DNA from: Chionis minor
Lineage: Eukaryota > Chordata > Aves > Charadriiformes > Chionididae
DNA length: 64,000 nucleotides
Assembly (NCBI GenBank): GCA_013398295.1
Contig: VZSF01000008.1
Coordinates: 279,481 to 343,480, forward strand
Direction of reading: 5' to 3'
Shown one piece after another: positions 1-13,800 of the stretch. Numbering within the stretch: the stretch's first letter is position 1; each line of letters begins with the position of its first letter. The translations under genes were made by a program, and so were the position numbers. The notes below the pieces were generated by a model. The model had not been told where the DNA came from, made no database searches, and was given only the letters and a program-made list of their open reading frames with translations.

Positions 1-782
1 CCCCCCCAAAGTAATATGTAATTATAGAAGCATAAAAAGGATATTGTATTGCCCATTTGACGTCTACTGGTGGGTTTTCCCCATCTATTTTCTTCTGAAC
101 GGTATTCCCCTAGAATCACAAGCAGAACTGATCACCCAAAGGTTTCTAATCATACTCCTGAAAACTTTGGAGCGATTTTCAAGTAGTGCATTGTAATTAG
201 CAAAGAAAGTAAGAACTGCTGGCAAGCACCAAGATGCATTAAATAAGGTAAAACCAATCAAAATATTTTTTTCATGGTGTTTGATGGGTTCTTTTTGTAT
301 CAACATCTCAGCAGCTAGCATTCTTTACCAGAAAGTACCAAGTACAGAAAGACTTCGGACCTACAAAATGTGATCTCTTGTATTAAACTGAATGTCTTTG
401 TTGTATATTGTCATTAACTTTTCAAAGGATGATAAAGTTGCTTCTGCTAAAAATGAGTAAAAAACTCATCCAAATGAAACTGTAAGAAAAGTTCTTACTT
501 GTAAACTTACATTAAAAAAGACTGAACGTTCCAACAGTTTCCTACACAAAGCTTTATGCAATGAACGCGGATGTATTTTATCACTCTGTATGCGTGTAAC
601 TCCTTCAGAGTCCTCCAGATAAAGAGGTTTTGCTTTGCAAAGATCCTTAATTCTCCTGAGTTGAGGAAGTCAGAATCGCAAAATATCATGTGCTGCTGCT
701 TCACTGTGTGCTTTGTAATCCCTTTACAGTCTCAGCCTGGGGAAAAATAGTTAAAAATTGTAAGCACTTCAGGCAAAATTAC

Positions 783-895
783 ATTATATATATATATAAT
801 ATATATAATACATGATTATAACAGCCAATCACTGCTTCTCAGCTGCACNTATATATAATATATATAATATTATATATTTTGCCCATATATATGCA
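783..895. repeat. TA-rich microsatellite, interrupted
   Basis: Two blocks of alternating TA and TAATA flank about 40 bases of unique sequence. The blocks can pair with each other. An unresolved base (N) sits at 849, at the edge of the second block, which suggests the assembler had difficulty here. Length is likely to vary between individuals. Confidence 0.8.
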
Positions 896-2119
896 ATATT
901 TTCTTCAGTTTTGGTATCTACTAATTTGTTTTTTGCTGTTTGTGTGATTTAAAAAAAACACCCTGTATTGGGATATATAGTCTTATTTGTAACAGGAAAG
1001 TTGAATTGTTGTACCTTACACTTAGAAAAGGAGATGAGCAACTTACAGTAATAAGTAAACCCTGCTGAACTCATTCCAGGTTGAATCAGCACGCCAGAGA
1101 CGGGTTCCCAAAGATGTATTCTTGCAAAACTATGACTTATAACACAGAATTTCACTACATTAGAATTAGCGTTCCAAGATCATCTTCATTCATGTTTGCA
1201 TGATGTTGGGGTTGACCTTGATACCGTGGGGCTGAGAATTGAAATCTCAATTTTGTTTTCAGCTAGGAGGCTGAATCTCACCTCTCCCATAGATATAGGA
1301 GCTACACAGGCTTCCCATTGGAAATTATGGCAACAGAACTAGATTTCTAAGTGAAATAGTCTGAGCCACGTGCAAGACAACAGACATGGCTTTGGGTTTT
1401 TACTGTAGCCTTTACTGATACTTAGTTGTCTGCCTGCTTTGCAGATGGAAAATTTTAGGTAAAGATAAAAAGATCTCGAGTTTACATGTCTAAATTCTGT
1501 GTAAGCCCCAGTCTCAAAAAAACCCCAAAACCAAACACCTCTTAAAGAGTAATGTAAATATTTTGATATCTTCAACAAAAGTAAACAGCTGGTCCATTTT
1601 TTTCTGTATAGACAGATAAATCTATCTTGCTTGGTCTTAATATTCAGAGACTTTTCTGAAAACATTGACGCTATTCTTTAAACTAACTTCAGAAATTCAA
1701 CAGAATCCTGTGGACATTCTTCTTAGCATCCGTAATTTCAGTATTTTTGTAATTTGTGCACATATATTTATTATTTGTCAATACTGAAAAGTAAGATGCT
1801 ACCCCCTGCCCTGAAGACTTTACAAAAGGGCAACTGTCCTCTGGTGGAAAATACAGTATTGTCAATGGATACAAGTGATCATGTACGACCCAAGCTCTAA
1901 ATTAAAGTAATTATGACTAACATATTATTCTCAAACGTCTATGCAAAATACTGGAAGTAGCTGTGTGCAAAAAAAAAGTAAACATTGCACTTAATAGTTT
2001 ATGTAAATCTGTTGCTCAGAAATGTTACATACTTTGAGCAAATGAGACTAGTTTTTTTTAATTACACATACCTATTAGAATATAGCACTGAATACACAAA
2101 TTGCAAAAGGGTCTGTTTG

Positions 2120-2211
2120 TTTTGAGGGATCCATTTGTTTAAAAATGGATCATCTCAGGGAAAAAAAAATAGTTTTGAGGGGTCTGTTTGTTTAAAAATG
2201 GATCATCTCAG
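2120..2211. repeat. two-copy tandem duplication, period 53
   Basis: A 39-base segment at 2120-2158 recurs at 2173-2211 with only a few substitutions. The copies are separated by an A-rich spacer. Each unit itself contains a short inverted repeat (ATCCATTTG and AAATGGAT in the first copy). It does not overlap a gene. Confidence 0.85.
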
Positions 2212-4439
2212 AAAAAACCCAGTTTATCACTTCCATGGTCTTTGAAAAGAAAACTTCAGGACTTTGTGCTCATTTCCTTTTGTCTTTTGAACTTGGTAAT
2301 ATTAGGGTGTTTTACTTTCTTTAATATAAAGTATTCTAGACAATTGCGTATAAATTCTTAGTGCACTTATACCTGTTTTTTTTTTCCTTTAATACTAAAT
2401 TATTTAGTGTTGTTGCATGCTCTTTGACAGCTACTGCATTCAGTGCCCAAGACACTCTTCTCTATTTGCAAGCTAAAATTACTCTTTAAATTTCTGCAGC
2501 CTGAAAGGTAATGACTAATACAAAACTCTTTTGCCCCACTTGATCTTGTGAAATGTGTCACGGAATTTTCAATTATTTCCCGATACTATATACCAACACT
2601 AAACCCCAAAATACCCTTTGCCAAGAAAACAAATTTCACATATGCTTGCAATATATTGTTTACAAGACGCAGAGAGAAACCTAATTTTTGGAAGTACTTT
2701 ACATAAGGGCTGAACTGACAAATATTCTCTTGAATTACATTTATCAATTCACCTATAGAATATACCTAATTTGAAGATTGTGACTTTCTCCAGTTGTTCT
2801 TGTGGGCAGAGAATGGGTGGAGAGAGCGGACTTTTCTGTTGTATTTATTCAGCCCATGACATGTGGAATGCTTTTTTTCACTTAATGCAAATACAAAGTT
2901 TTATCAGGAACATGACTACTTTCGGTATTTAGTTTTGGTCTTTTTGTGACAATAAGAATTTTAGTTACGTAACTGACATAAGCCCCATCTGTAAGCAGAA
3001 AAATATAAATTGAAAATGTGGCCATTTTTTCGAGTTCACATGGCAAGCGTTACTGTAATGCAGCCCGATACATGACATCACAGCAAGGTTTTCCTTTAAT
3101 AACTCTTGAGAAGGGAAACATAATTTGCTGTTTATAACTTTGTTGTGAGGAAAGAGTTCCAAATACAGCAAGCGTAGACTTTGCAGATTTCATTGCATAA
3201 CTCAGCTACAGTTCATGTATTTTGCAGTGGCATTTTACAATACACCATTTTCCTCGTGATAAAGAATTAAGTCTAGGTTGCAGCTTCACCTACATCACAA
3301 AGCTCTATGGAATTATTCTCTAGTTCTCCGAAGGGCTGTGAAATGGTCAGCCAACACGTCTCTCCCATAACGTTGCTGAGGGAATGGCAAATGTGCGTAA
3401 GTAAGAAACTAAAAACCTGAAACTTAAAAAAACACGCATCTGTGATGATTCTTAAATGCTACTGAATCTGAATGATTTTAATTATAGGAACATGGGAAAC
3501 AGTCAGGTATGTTTGAAGTGGAGTTTGAACAGGAGTAATTCTGAAATGGTCAATGTGAAACAAGAATGCAGTTTGAGACAGACCCGTCAGTTATTGAAAC
3601 AGCCATTCTTCAAAAATTATATCAGTGCCGAGAACACTCGAACACAGATTTGATCCACAAGAATTAAAAAAAATTTAAGATAATGCTTTCTCACCCCCTC
3701 TTCCCCCCCAACCATTTGTGATGATACTTCCTTGTGTCTCAAGGATAAAAGAAACAGAAAAAACTTGTTTACAAAAATGTTGCATCAGTTTTATGCAACT
3801 TTAAAGTTTCATGATGTTGCAAACTACTTCCCATTGCCATTTCAAACTTTTATAGGTTGTACTACCTGGCCTCCACCTTAAAAATGCTCTCCCTGTACTG
3901 TTTTGATACTCTAAATGCATGGATTTAAAAAAAAAAATTAAAAAATTTCTTTACTGTCAGCATGTTTGTAGTTAATTTCCCGCAGTCTTAACATAATTTG
4001 TATTACTCCGATAAAGTGTATTCTTACGAAGGAAATTCCAGAAAGAAGACACTTTTTGATTTTCAGGCCCGATTTCCAGGTGAACACCTTCAAAAAATGC
4101 TCAGACTTCAGCAGACCCTTTTTCTGCGACAATACAGCTTTTATACTTTTTACTGCTCTCAGTATTCCATTTTCAAAAGCTTTGGGTATGCTTAACTCTT
4201 GACTAACTTGTAATTTTGAAAGGTTTATCATTTCCTCTCTACATAGGTTTCTACCCTGTGGGGTGTGGGGTGTTTAATAAAGGCGCACCAGAATTTGGTG
4301 ACGTATTTTTTTGCTTCTAGTAGAGGCTTCCCGCCTCCGACAAGCTGCACACGGTGGCTGTCACATGTGCGTGGATCCTTGCAGCACTGGGCCTCCTCAC
4401 AACTATTTTTACATGGCGCATCTGACAACTGAAAAGCAA

Positions 4440-4716
4440 CTCTGTTCACACGCACATACACCCACCCCCGCCTATGTACGGCTCATTGTCGTCTCCGCGC
4501 TTGGGGATTTCCATTGGTGTCGCCCGCCCCGCCAGGCCCACGGCGGTAACGACAAGCGCTGACGACGCGACCGCCATTTTCCGCCCCCCCCGCGACCAGC
4601 GCGCATGCGCTGCAGGCCGCGTCCCGCCCGACCCCGCAGGACGACCGCCGGCCGGCCGGAAGGAAGCGAGGTCACGTGCGAACGCCATTTCCGGCGCGGT
4701 GACGCCCGAGCGCAGG
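4440..4716 (+). promoter_or_regulatory. OTULIN CpG-island promoter
   Basis: GC content and CpG density rise sharply from about 4440 and stay high through exon 1 to about 5000. Sites seen directly: a reversed CCAAT box (CCATTGG, 4511-4517), an Sp1-like GC box (CGCCCGCCCCGCC, from 4521), a YY1-like GCCATTTT (4573-4580), a perfect NRF1 palindrome GCGCATGCGC (4601-4610), an E-box CACGTG (4673-4678), a second YY1-like site (from 4684), an ETS-type TTCCGG (4689-4694) and a CRE half site TGACG (4700-4704). No TATA box was seen. This is the usual make-up of a housekeeping promoter with dispersed starts. The exact transcription start cannot be fixed from sequence. Such islands often fire in both directions, but no divergent gene was recognised. 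Confidence 0.75.
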
Positions 4717-4869
4717 ATGCCGGCGGCCGGCGAGGCGGAAGCGCCCGCGGAGCCGCGCGAGGGGCGCACGAGCCCTCGCTCGCGGGCNGGGGGAGGCCTC
4801 CTGCGGCCGGCGGGGCGGTGCCGAGGGGCGCGGGCCCCGCGGTCCCGCAGGACAGAGGGTGCCGGACAG
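4717..4869 (+). CDS. OTULIN: OTULIN coding exon 1
   Basis: Codons 1-51, starting [17 protein letters not shown] and ending GAGQ, then the donor GTGAGG. It is Ala/Arg/Gly/Pro-rich and low-complexity, as expected for a CpG-island first exon; similarity to the human N terminus is weak. The unresolved base at 4788 is the third position of codon 24 (GCN), so residue 24 is Ala whatever the base is. The exon ends in phase 0. Confidence 0.85.
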
Positions 4870-7800
4870 GTGAGGGCTCGGCCGGCCGGCGCGGCGAGGG
4901 GGGTTGTGGGGGTGTGTGTCGCTCGAGGGCCTGGCTCGTCCTTCCCTGAGGAGCGGGGCTGGGGGTACTTGGGAGAAGGCGCGCAGCTCCCCTCCTGGCC
5001 GTCTTTCTGCGGGGCCGCTTGGTACACAGCAGGGCTAGAGCGTGGAAGGGCAGTGATGTCTTGTGAAAGAAAGCTTTGTGGTAGTTTTCTGTCTCGAGAT
5101 AGAAACGTGCGGTACAGTTTTAAGTTGCATATAGTGGCTATTAAGACTCGTTTCTACGTGTTGTGCTGTTTTAAGGTGTATATAAAGGCTACTAAGGCTC
5201 TCAGTTCTGAGGTGAGCAGCCTGGAGAGCAATGGTAATTGCTAGAAAGTGAACGTGGCAGCAGCAAAACAACCCGCAATTTCTTGGGGGAGTTATGTACC
5301 AATTTAAGGTAAATGTCCCTGAAAATGGGATGGGCGCATCCTAAGCCTTTGGAGGACTTGCTAGAATGGATTGTAGGAAGTCCCGTCATAATAACTTGGG
5401 AGATCATGTTGGAAGAAACAAAGATGAGAAACACTTGCATTAAGCAATACTCCTGGTGCAATGCTAAGTTTCACAGAGCACCAGGTGAGTTTGTAAAAAT
5501 TCTCCTCTTGCATGACTGAATCTTGTTTTGTTGGGATTTCTGTTAATCCTCAGGTTTTTTAGGTGCTAATGCCCCCTGAGAAGAGCAAGTGTTCAGTGAG
5601 GGCACTAATTCTAGTGTGGGTTGTGTTTGAGGAACTGGCACAGATTAGCCTCAGTAAGAAACAAAATTTGCTTGCCAAGGAGATGAATTTAAAAATAGCT
5701 TGGGTGCTGTGTTACTTTACCAAACTATTCTGGATTTTGTTCCTGCTTTTGGATAATTTAAGTATCCTCTGAATCCTGAGAATATAACATAATTATCAAA
5801 ATACTGTAATTTTCTCAAAATGTGCTTCTGTTCTTCTGCGAGAGATGCTCTTCATATGTTTCTCCATTCTTCAAAGCCAGGATAATTCGCAAGGGTGGAT
5901 GATGGAACCAACCAGCCTTTCTGTGGGTGCAGAACAGACGCAGAAAAGAGAAAGTGTTGCCACCATACAGTTGATGCAGCGTGAAAAGGAAGTTGGTATT
6001 CCTTCTAATGAACTTCGTTCAGCAAATGCAGCTACTGACCAGAAAGAGCAACTTTCATCGGAAATAAGAAAAGACTGTGTATACAGAAGTACTGGGAGAC
6101 CTGAGAAGACAGATGTGATTAAATCACTTGTGACAGATCAGGATGCGTCTACAAACTGTGAACTGTATCTGCCTGCGTCTAGTAATTGTTCAGCAGTGGA
6201 ATCATCTGAGGACAGGTGAAGACTTTTTTTTGTATTCACAACTTTTCTGTAGAAAGGAAGGGGTACTTTCAGTCTGTAACAGTGAATTTCTTGGCAAAAT
6301 TTCACGTATGTTAGTGTCTTAGTGAAATAGGTCTAAATGTCAAATCTTAAAGGCCCCCTTCACCCTTTAGATAAATTGCTTATTTTTATAGTTTATTAGG
6401 GGTGGTCTTATTAATACATTAATAAAGTAGAAGAAAGTGATTTCTAATTAATCCTCTTTCTGTAGGTAGCCAGTGAACTATTTTAGACAACATCCAAATC
6501 TGCAATAGGTGCTGACTTAGTGAAAACATCACTCAAAATAAGTTTTCAAGGATGCTTTTAAAATCTTAGTTCATGCTTAAATTACTCTGTAATTTAATTA
6601 CTCATAATTTAAGCACCCTTTAATATGTTAATGTTACTAGATGATCTTTAAGGTCCCTTCCAACGTAAACCATTCTATGATTCTACGTTAATGTGAGTTT
6701 TTTAATATTAAAGTTTATTTTAGCATTAATACACAGATTCATATAAATATGTGTTAAGTGTATTTTGTACGTGGACAGAAGTGTGGTACATGAGGATCTC
6801 TATCCTTCCGAATTTTTAAATTAGCTGCTACTTGGCATATGAATTCTATTTGATCTAATATGCCTTTACATGAACTATGAATAGCAATAAGTTTGATCTG
6901 ACATAAAAAAAAAATAATTCACCCCTTCATGATAATAAACTGAAGACTTTAAGCATTGTTTTTGTTTTCCTGCAGTATCTTCAATACTGGGAGTTCTAGT
7001 CCTGCAAATCTATTAGTATAAAGCTATTTATATTTTGCCCATAGTCCTTTCCCTTTTCTTCAGCTTTGTTTTGCTTGCTGTCATTTTAATTTGTTGAGGT
7101 TTAGGTTTTTTTGGTGGTGTGGGGGCTTCTTTGTTGTTTGTTTTTAAAATGTAAAGCCCAGGATACTCTAAATAAAATCTGACATCCTGGTTTTTTTCCT
7201 TGGCATCTTTGGTTCAGCCAAATCTGATTTAGTAGTTCAACAATTTAAATATTGACACAGCACTTCGCACTTTTTTTTTCTTTTGTGCATGCATGTTTTC
7301 ATTTAATTATTCTTTTCCATCTGTTATTTTATTTTCAGCCTATTGTTAGATATTAATGTGAAGATTAATAGGGAATAGCTTTAGTTTCCATATTCTTGTT
7401 TCCACGGATTTACTTAACAGTTGCTACGCTAGAACAATATTAAGATGCACTTTCAACTCTGAAATGAGAGTGCCTACGCAGAAAGATTGCACCTCTTAGC
7501 TACCTTGATTTCAAAATAACTCAGTTAAATTGCAGTACTTTGTTTACGCTGAATGTTAAATATCAGGTTCTGAATCTATGGGTTCTATTTTGTCAGCTCC
7601 CAGAAAGAAGATGGGGAAATATCCGCAGAAGGAACATGATGCTGCTTACTTCACACCAAACTTTTTTTTTGAGTGACCTCACTAGTTAACTAAGTTGAGC
7701 AGTTTTTCTCTTTGTACGTTACAACCTAAACGTATTTGAGGAGGTATCCCAAAGTAGTGCTCCCCCCAGCCCTGCCACCTCCCATGGGATCGCTTGTAGA

Positions 7801-10800
7801 AGCACGTTCATGCTCAGCTGGGGAGGTTGTTGCTTTATATTTTAAATACTTAGCTTATAGATAAACTAGGCTGGAGATTGCTGCTGTCAGACACCAAGTT
7901 GTTTGGGGTTTTTCGTAGTATTTTCAAGGTTATTAAGTATTGGTGAAATTCTTCACAAACCTTAATGGATCTTATTCTCCGCTGAAAAATAAGATTATGC
8001 ATGGAAATTGGGGTTTGTCCAGCGCCACACTGACAAGGATATGGACTTGCGATAAGTATTTCTGTGATTTTTCTTCTCAGCAGGGAGTGCTCTTTTTATG
8101 GAGTACTGTGTTTAATATCTACTGCATCTGTAGTTTCTCTTAGTAATTAATAATTAGGTAGTCTTGTTATGAATCAGATTCCAAGCAGCTACTTCAGCAC
8201 CGAGGAAACCTAGTTTGAAAGTTAAAGGTTTGAAACTTGAGTAAAAACTAAACTGTGGTTTCGTATGACTGCACAGTAGATGCCAGTTTTCTGGTATTAC
8301 CCATATTTGTCTTTAGTACTACACATATTTTTGTTCTCAAGGGAAGTACATGCAAATAGGTTAGAAATGTTGCCTTTTGAAAGTAAGCTGGTTTGGATAT
8401 AAAGAAGAAGGGAGAGCCATAATTTATCAGTGTATTCTTTCAAGTTAAATGAGCATAATCTAATTACCAGCTGGCTACATTAAACCCTTTCTTGCAGTCT
8501 TCCCAATGTCTTGTCTGCTCTTAGTAGTGTAAGATAGGGCAGGGTCATTGCCTTAATTTCTTCCTGGTCTTTTGCAAGCACGCTGTGGCTTGAGGTTTTT
8601 TGAGTAGTAGATTAGAAGCAACTGATAGTAGCGGGCAATGAATAATACAAGTTTTTTCTGCACATGTACTTTCTTCAAAATACAAACTTTCAATGTAACA
8701 TTTTTTTAGTGACAAGCCTAAATAATTTACTAATACGTTTGGTGGTACAAGGGGGTTTTTGAAGTATCTTAGCTGCGGAACTGCGATGTTCTTAAAGTTT
8801 ATTTGCTACATGTAATTATATAACAAATGCCATTTGAAATCACATTTAAAGGAATGCACAACTTACTGTCTGGTTTTTTGAACACTGTATGGACCTTCAT
8901 TTTCAACAGTAATGTTCACACGGTAGCTTCAAGATCTATTCTTGATAGTGCTAGGCTATGCATAGAAACAATATCCTTTTAGGCCATCGTTTCCTTCCTC
9001 ATGGTCGTAACCTAACTTTGGAATGTCTGTATATAGGCTCAGATGGTGACATTTGACTCGTAAGACAGTGCACCTTGACCAAAAAGCCCATATTATTCGA
9101 GGAAGAAATGTTTGTCTGGATTTCAGTTATCTTGTAGGCTGAAGTTTGGATCATGCTGAGAATTTTGTTTTCTTAGCATTCAGCCCAGCTGAAGGTAGCT
9201 TTCTGCTTTTCATGGTGATGTTCTGTCACGCCTTCTGCTCATTACTAGGCAGCTTGCTCAGCTCCAGTGGAGCGTAAATGCAAAGCTCCAGTAAGTAATG
9301 CGTTCTTAGTCAAATGCATAGGTTGTAGTAGTCATATACTAAGCAGGTAGGCATTTTGGCTTGTACCTTTTGCGAATTTAACCTGTAAAATTTACAAATA
9401 CAAAGGAACTTTAGTACTCTGTAGCCTCCATACAAGTAGCAGAAGAGAAATTCGGGCAGTGATTCATTTCCAACCAACACGTAGGTGTCATAAATAAGTG
9501 AGGGGAGTAGTTAAGAGGTTATTTTTTCATTTTTTTCTTTTTTATAACTCAGGTCTTTATGAAACTGTGTAAGATGGAAAGCAAATCAAGTTGAACTCGT
9601 TATTGGAGAAAGAATTAAGTACTTGCCTGTATTTGTAAACAGGGGAAAAAGTAAAGGACTAAAATTTGTGCTGTTACAGAGGTATGTGTTCATTTTTATT
9701 GCAGTGAGGAGGACATGTATCGTGATGCAGAAGAAATAGAGAGAGAGAAAATACTACTTTCTGAGACAAGCTCTTCAGGTACATTCGAGCTTTGTGTGGC
9801 CTTTCAAATACTATAATTCAAATTTCAAATATTATAATTTATCACACTAATTAGTTACAAATCATCACTGATTTGTGATGATTTGACACTCTTCTTTCCA
9901 AGGATTTTTGTGCACAGATGTCTCTGTGTGCAAAGGAAGTTACTTGTAGCTGAGTTCATTGTACAGTTTAATTCACAAAAAGATCAATTTTATGTAAAAC
10001 TAGTTGCTCTTAGTATATTTTTTCCCCATGATTGTATGGTTACTTTACAAGAGAATGTGAGTCCTTTGGAAAGCAGTCGTATAGCCTATGGTACAAATGT
10101 GCTTGAAAACTACTGATTATTACAGCAGCATCTGTTGCTGCAATGCCCTTAGTGCTACCTGATTTGGAATGAAAGCTGTTGGGATTACAAGAGAAAACTA
10201 TTCCTTCTCTCTACCATTTTTTCTGGTTTATTCAGAAAGGTCTATTATCTTTCTCCCTTATAGTCTGGCTACTGAAAGAAGAATTAATATTTTGCAGAAG
10301 AGGGGAGCAGAATGTTCTCTGTTTTGTTGAACTACATTGTTTTTGTTCTCTTGTAATTATGAGAGCAAGCTGGGGGTGGATTTCCCCCTCTGATACTACT
10401 TAATTACTTAGTAATTACTTAGTAGCTATAGGTAGTGCTGTCAGTCTCCTTTTTTGTCACCAATGTTATTTTAAAGTGATACACTGTATTTAGAAATTCA
10501 GTGCTTTTTCTATGTTATTCTGTTTCACAGTTCTCAGTGTAATGTTACACCTTCTATTTTGACAGAATATAAACTCAGCATTGCCCCTGAAATGGACATC
10601 ATGGAGTACTGCAGAAAAGAATGGAGAGGAAATACACCAGTAGCAAAAACGATGAGGAAGGTATGGGTTCTCTTTTTGTTGAATTTTGTTGGACTTTTTG
10701 TTTTCATTTGTATGTCTAGTAGGTGACTTCTTATGGGAATAGTCCTTAAAACAGGAACCACAGTAGCAGTGTTTTCTGGTGTCTGCTCTTAGAAGTGTCT

Positions 10801-13800
10801 GGCAACTGGAAGGTGGTTTTGATTGTTCTCATTCAAAATGTGTTTTTTAGTAGGGCTAATAATGTTGATAGTTTAGGGTTCTGATTAATACTGTTCTTCA
10901 TTACTATTTTCAATTGAAGTTTTAAATTTAGTTTATTACCATAAAATGGTAATTTTATGGGCTGTTGAAATGGCAGAGCAGATAACCAAACTCTTTGGCA
11001 GAAGGCAAATAGCTGAAGTTGATGAATTGCTTGATTTTTAAGATGGGGAATGTTAATGAATAGGCTTAGTCGTTTTTAAATTTTTCCTGAATTCTTATTT
11101 TTTGTAGGTTTTAGACTAGTTTTCTTACATTAATCTTGAGCTAGTATGGTAGAAAATAAAGCATAATGTTGGTTGGGGATTTTTTTGTGAACACAATTTG
11201 AAAATTTCGTGGCATGTATGAGTAAACCTAAAAAATACTTTCCATAAATCAAAAGACCCGTGTGTCACCTTCAAGAGATTAGTATCAGAAATAGAGTTGC
11301 CCAGGGCATCGGTTCTTGCTAGGTTAGCTGAAGAGACATACTGAGCTTCAGAAGTTACATTTCAACGTCACTGCTTCTGCTAAAAGTGTATATGTGGGAA
11401 CAGCAGAGAGGGGACAAATGTGCTGAGGCGTGTGTCAAGGTATTTCAGTGTAAACACAGATTTTCCCTGAGGCAAAAACAGACTATATGTGGCAGGTATT
11501 GGGTAAATGGAATAAATTATTGCCGAAACTTCTTGTAAGTGTGATACATTTTTTACATTTATAGTCTTGTGTGTGTGTTTGTATGTTTGAATTTTTTTTT
11601 GATATTTAAGTAGGTCGGCTACCCACATTTCAATAATATTTCTGCACTGTCATCAAATAAACTCCACAACCAATTATCTGCTCAGATTTCTTTGGTTTCT
11701 TGCTTGTTTTTCAGCACAACTAAGGAAGTTTTTTTTCAAAGTATTATTTGTGACAAAAGCATTTGAACTTCCAAAATAAGTTAGTGGGTTAAACCCTTAT
11801 TTTTAAAAATAACATTAACATTTGGATGCTAATATTCCAATATGTTTTATGATACCAGTGCATGACCTTAAAATGTTTTATTAATGCTTTCGTGTTATTT
11901 GGTTTTTGTGGTTTTTTTCTAGGGATATGAGGCAGTTGCTCAGAAGTTTGCATCTATAAGGAGAGTACGAGGTGATAATTATTGTGCTCTCAGAGCAACT
12001 CTTTTCCAGGCACTAAGTCAAGCTACCCAGTTACCAAACTGGCTGCGGAGTGAGGATTTTACTATGGTACGTGTAAAACTCTGATCTTCTGATGGTAGAG
12101 GAATGTTGGTTCTAGCCTATTTGATAATTTTATGATGTCATTTCCCTATTATGCTGTATATGCTCACTTCTTAATATCCCTTGAATTGAGATGTGGTAGT
12201 GTTCAGGTTGGTTGTACGTTTACAGTGATTCTTTTAACTTGGAATTGAGTCCATGTCCCCTTAGTTTCCAGTTTATAATGTATAAATGTTACTGTAGTGC
12301 TGACTGTAAGGTAACTTGTCTGTCTTCATCTTGCCCTTGTGGTTTTCTCCTTACTGCATGTAATACGGCAGCAAGAGGTTTCCCACAAGGCAGCTGGTAG
12401 AAACAAAAAATATAAGCAACTTATTCTAAGCACATTTGAAAAAAAAAAAACAACAAATGAAACAAAAACTAAAAAAGTCAGCTTTTCAAAATTATCATAT
12501 ATATTCTTGTGGGCCATACGTGGTTTCTTTAGAAAGTGGGTTAACAAATTGGATGCTGCAGAATTTTCGGAATGTGTGTATTACCTGTGTCTTAAATGTT
12601 ACTTAAAGTAAGTGTAAGAGCACTCCAGGTAGTGATTAATTTTTCCAGTGCTTATGTATTGGTTAGATCCGGAAATAGTTACAGAGCAGTATTCTGACAG
12701 ACCAGCAAGTGTTATAAAGAGCCAGTTATGTTCACTTATGGTTACCTTAGTATGACACCTGTTCAGAAGAACATACGAGGGGTCATTTTTAAGGTGCAAA
12801 ATTTTGGAGAGGGGAAATCGGTAGAATGATAATGTGCAGGTTGATGGCTTTTCCTTTCAAGATTTTTTTTTTTTTTTACTTAATCTGCCTTCTCTTCTCT
12901 CAACTTCCAGCTTCCTGAAAGTTTGCTGAGCAAATATGACTGGATCAAGCAGTGGCAGCTAAAAGAGAAACTGGGCAGGAAGATGGGAGAAATAAGTGAG
13001 GAAATTAAAGAATATTTAATACTTCTGAGGAGAAAGGTTGGAAAAGTATTTGTTTATTGTTGGTCACTTGCAAATAAGAAAAATTACAAAGATTTTTGGA
13101 TGTGGTAAATTTAGCATAAGGATGCTTTCACGAATGAAAGAAGTCACTTTTCTGTATATACACTGCAAAAAAAAAACCCCAAGAAAATAATCAGATCTGT
13201 AGGAGTTTTGTGGTCTTCCACTGCTTGCATTAGGAATTAATTTGTAAGCTCTGCAGAAAACTGTTAGACAGGTTTTAATGATGAAATTAATGTAACAAAG
13301 TAATACTGTCCCTCTGTTATTTCTTGTATTCATTTGAATGAAGGAATGATGCGTGCTATGGATAAATGCTGTTGCTACCTTGAACAGGTCGTGGAAAGAA
13401 GAAAAGAATACAGAATAATGCTGAAGTAATTTCAAAGGAGTAGTTTTTGTTCTGTGTTTATACGTTTTTATTCTAGGTTAACGTAATATGAAAATGGGTA
13501 CACCCTTTCATTGCTTGTAGTATATTACCTAGGCCTGTCTTTTTCCCCCGTGAAACTCTGGAACCTATTTAAAAACTCCTCAGTTGTTCCTGTCTTACTG
13601 TGTATGCATGTTCTCTTTGTTTGAAGGCTTTTAAGTTGGTTTTTTTTTTTTTTAAAGTCTGCATTCAAGCAGTTTCTGAGGACAGGAATGAAATATGCAT
13701 TCTCAGTAACTGAAATGTAAAGAATATGAAGGATGTAGGATTTATTATACAGGAAACAGACAGATTATTATCTTCTTGCTTATTGTCCCGTGACAATATT

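Larger units (their letters stand above)
1..4439. other. intergenic region upstream of OTULIN
   Basis: No exon with a recognisable product was seen on either strand. Open frames here are short, lack family resemblance and are scattered over both strands. In human the paralogue OTULINL lies upstream of OTULIN (recalled synteny), so part of this could be its 3' flank, but none of the conserved OTU-fold coding motifs is present. The stretch is AT-rich, with a TA microsatellite near 0.8 kb and a short tandem duplication near 2.1 kb. Confidence 0.6.

Noticed and set aside
1..4439. Possible exons of the paralogue OTULINL upstream of OTULIN
   Set aside because: Expected from human synteny, but none of the conserved OTU-fold motifs was found on either strand.
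4446..5027. 193-codon minus-strand open frame opposite OTULIN exon 1
   Set aside because: CpG islands lack stop codons on both strands; the translation is Arg/Pro/Ala low-complexity without family resemblance.
4474..5244. 256-codon plus-strand open frame across the promoter and exon 1
   Set aside because: It is in frame with OTULIN exon 1 but extends through promoter motifs and past the exon 1 donor into intron 1. The OTULIN start at 4717 explains it.
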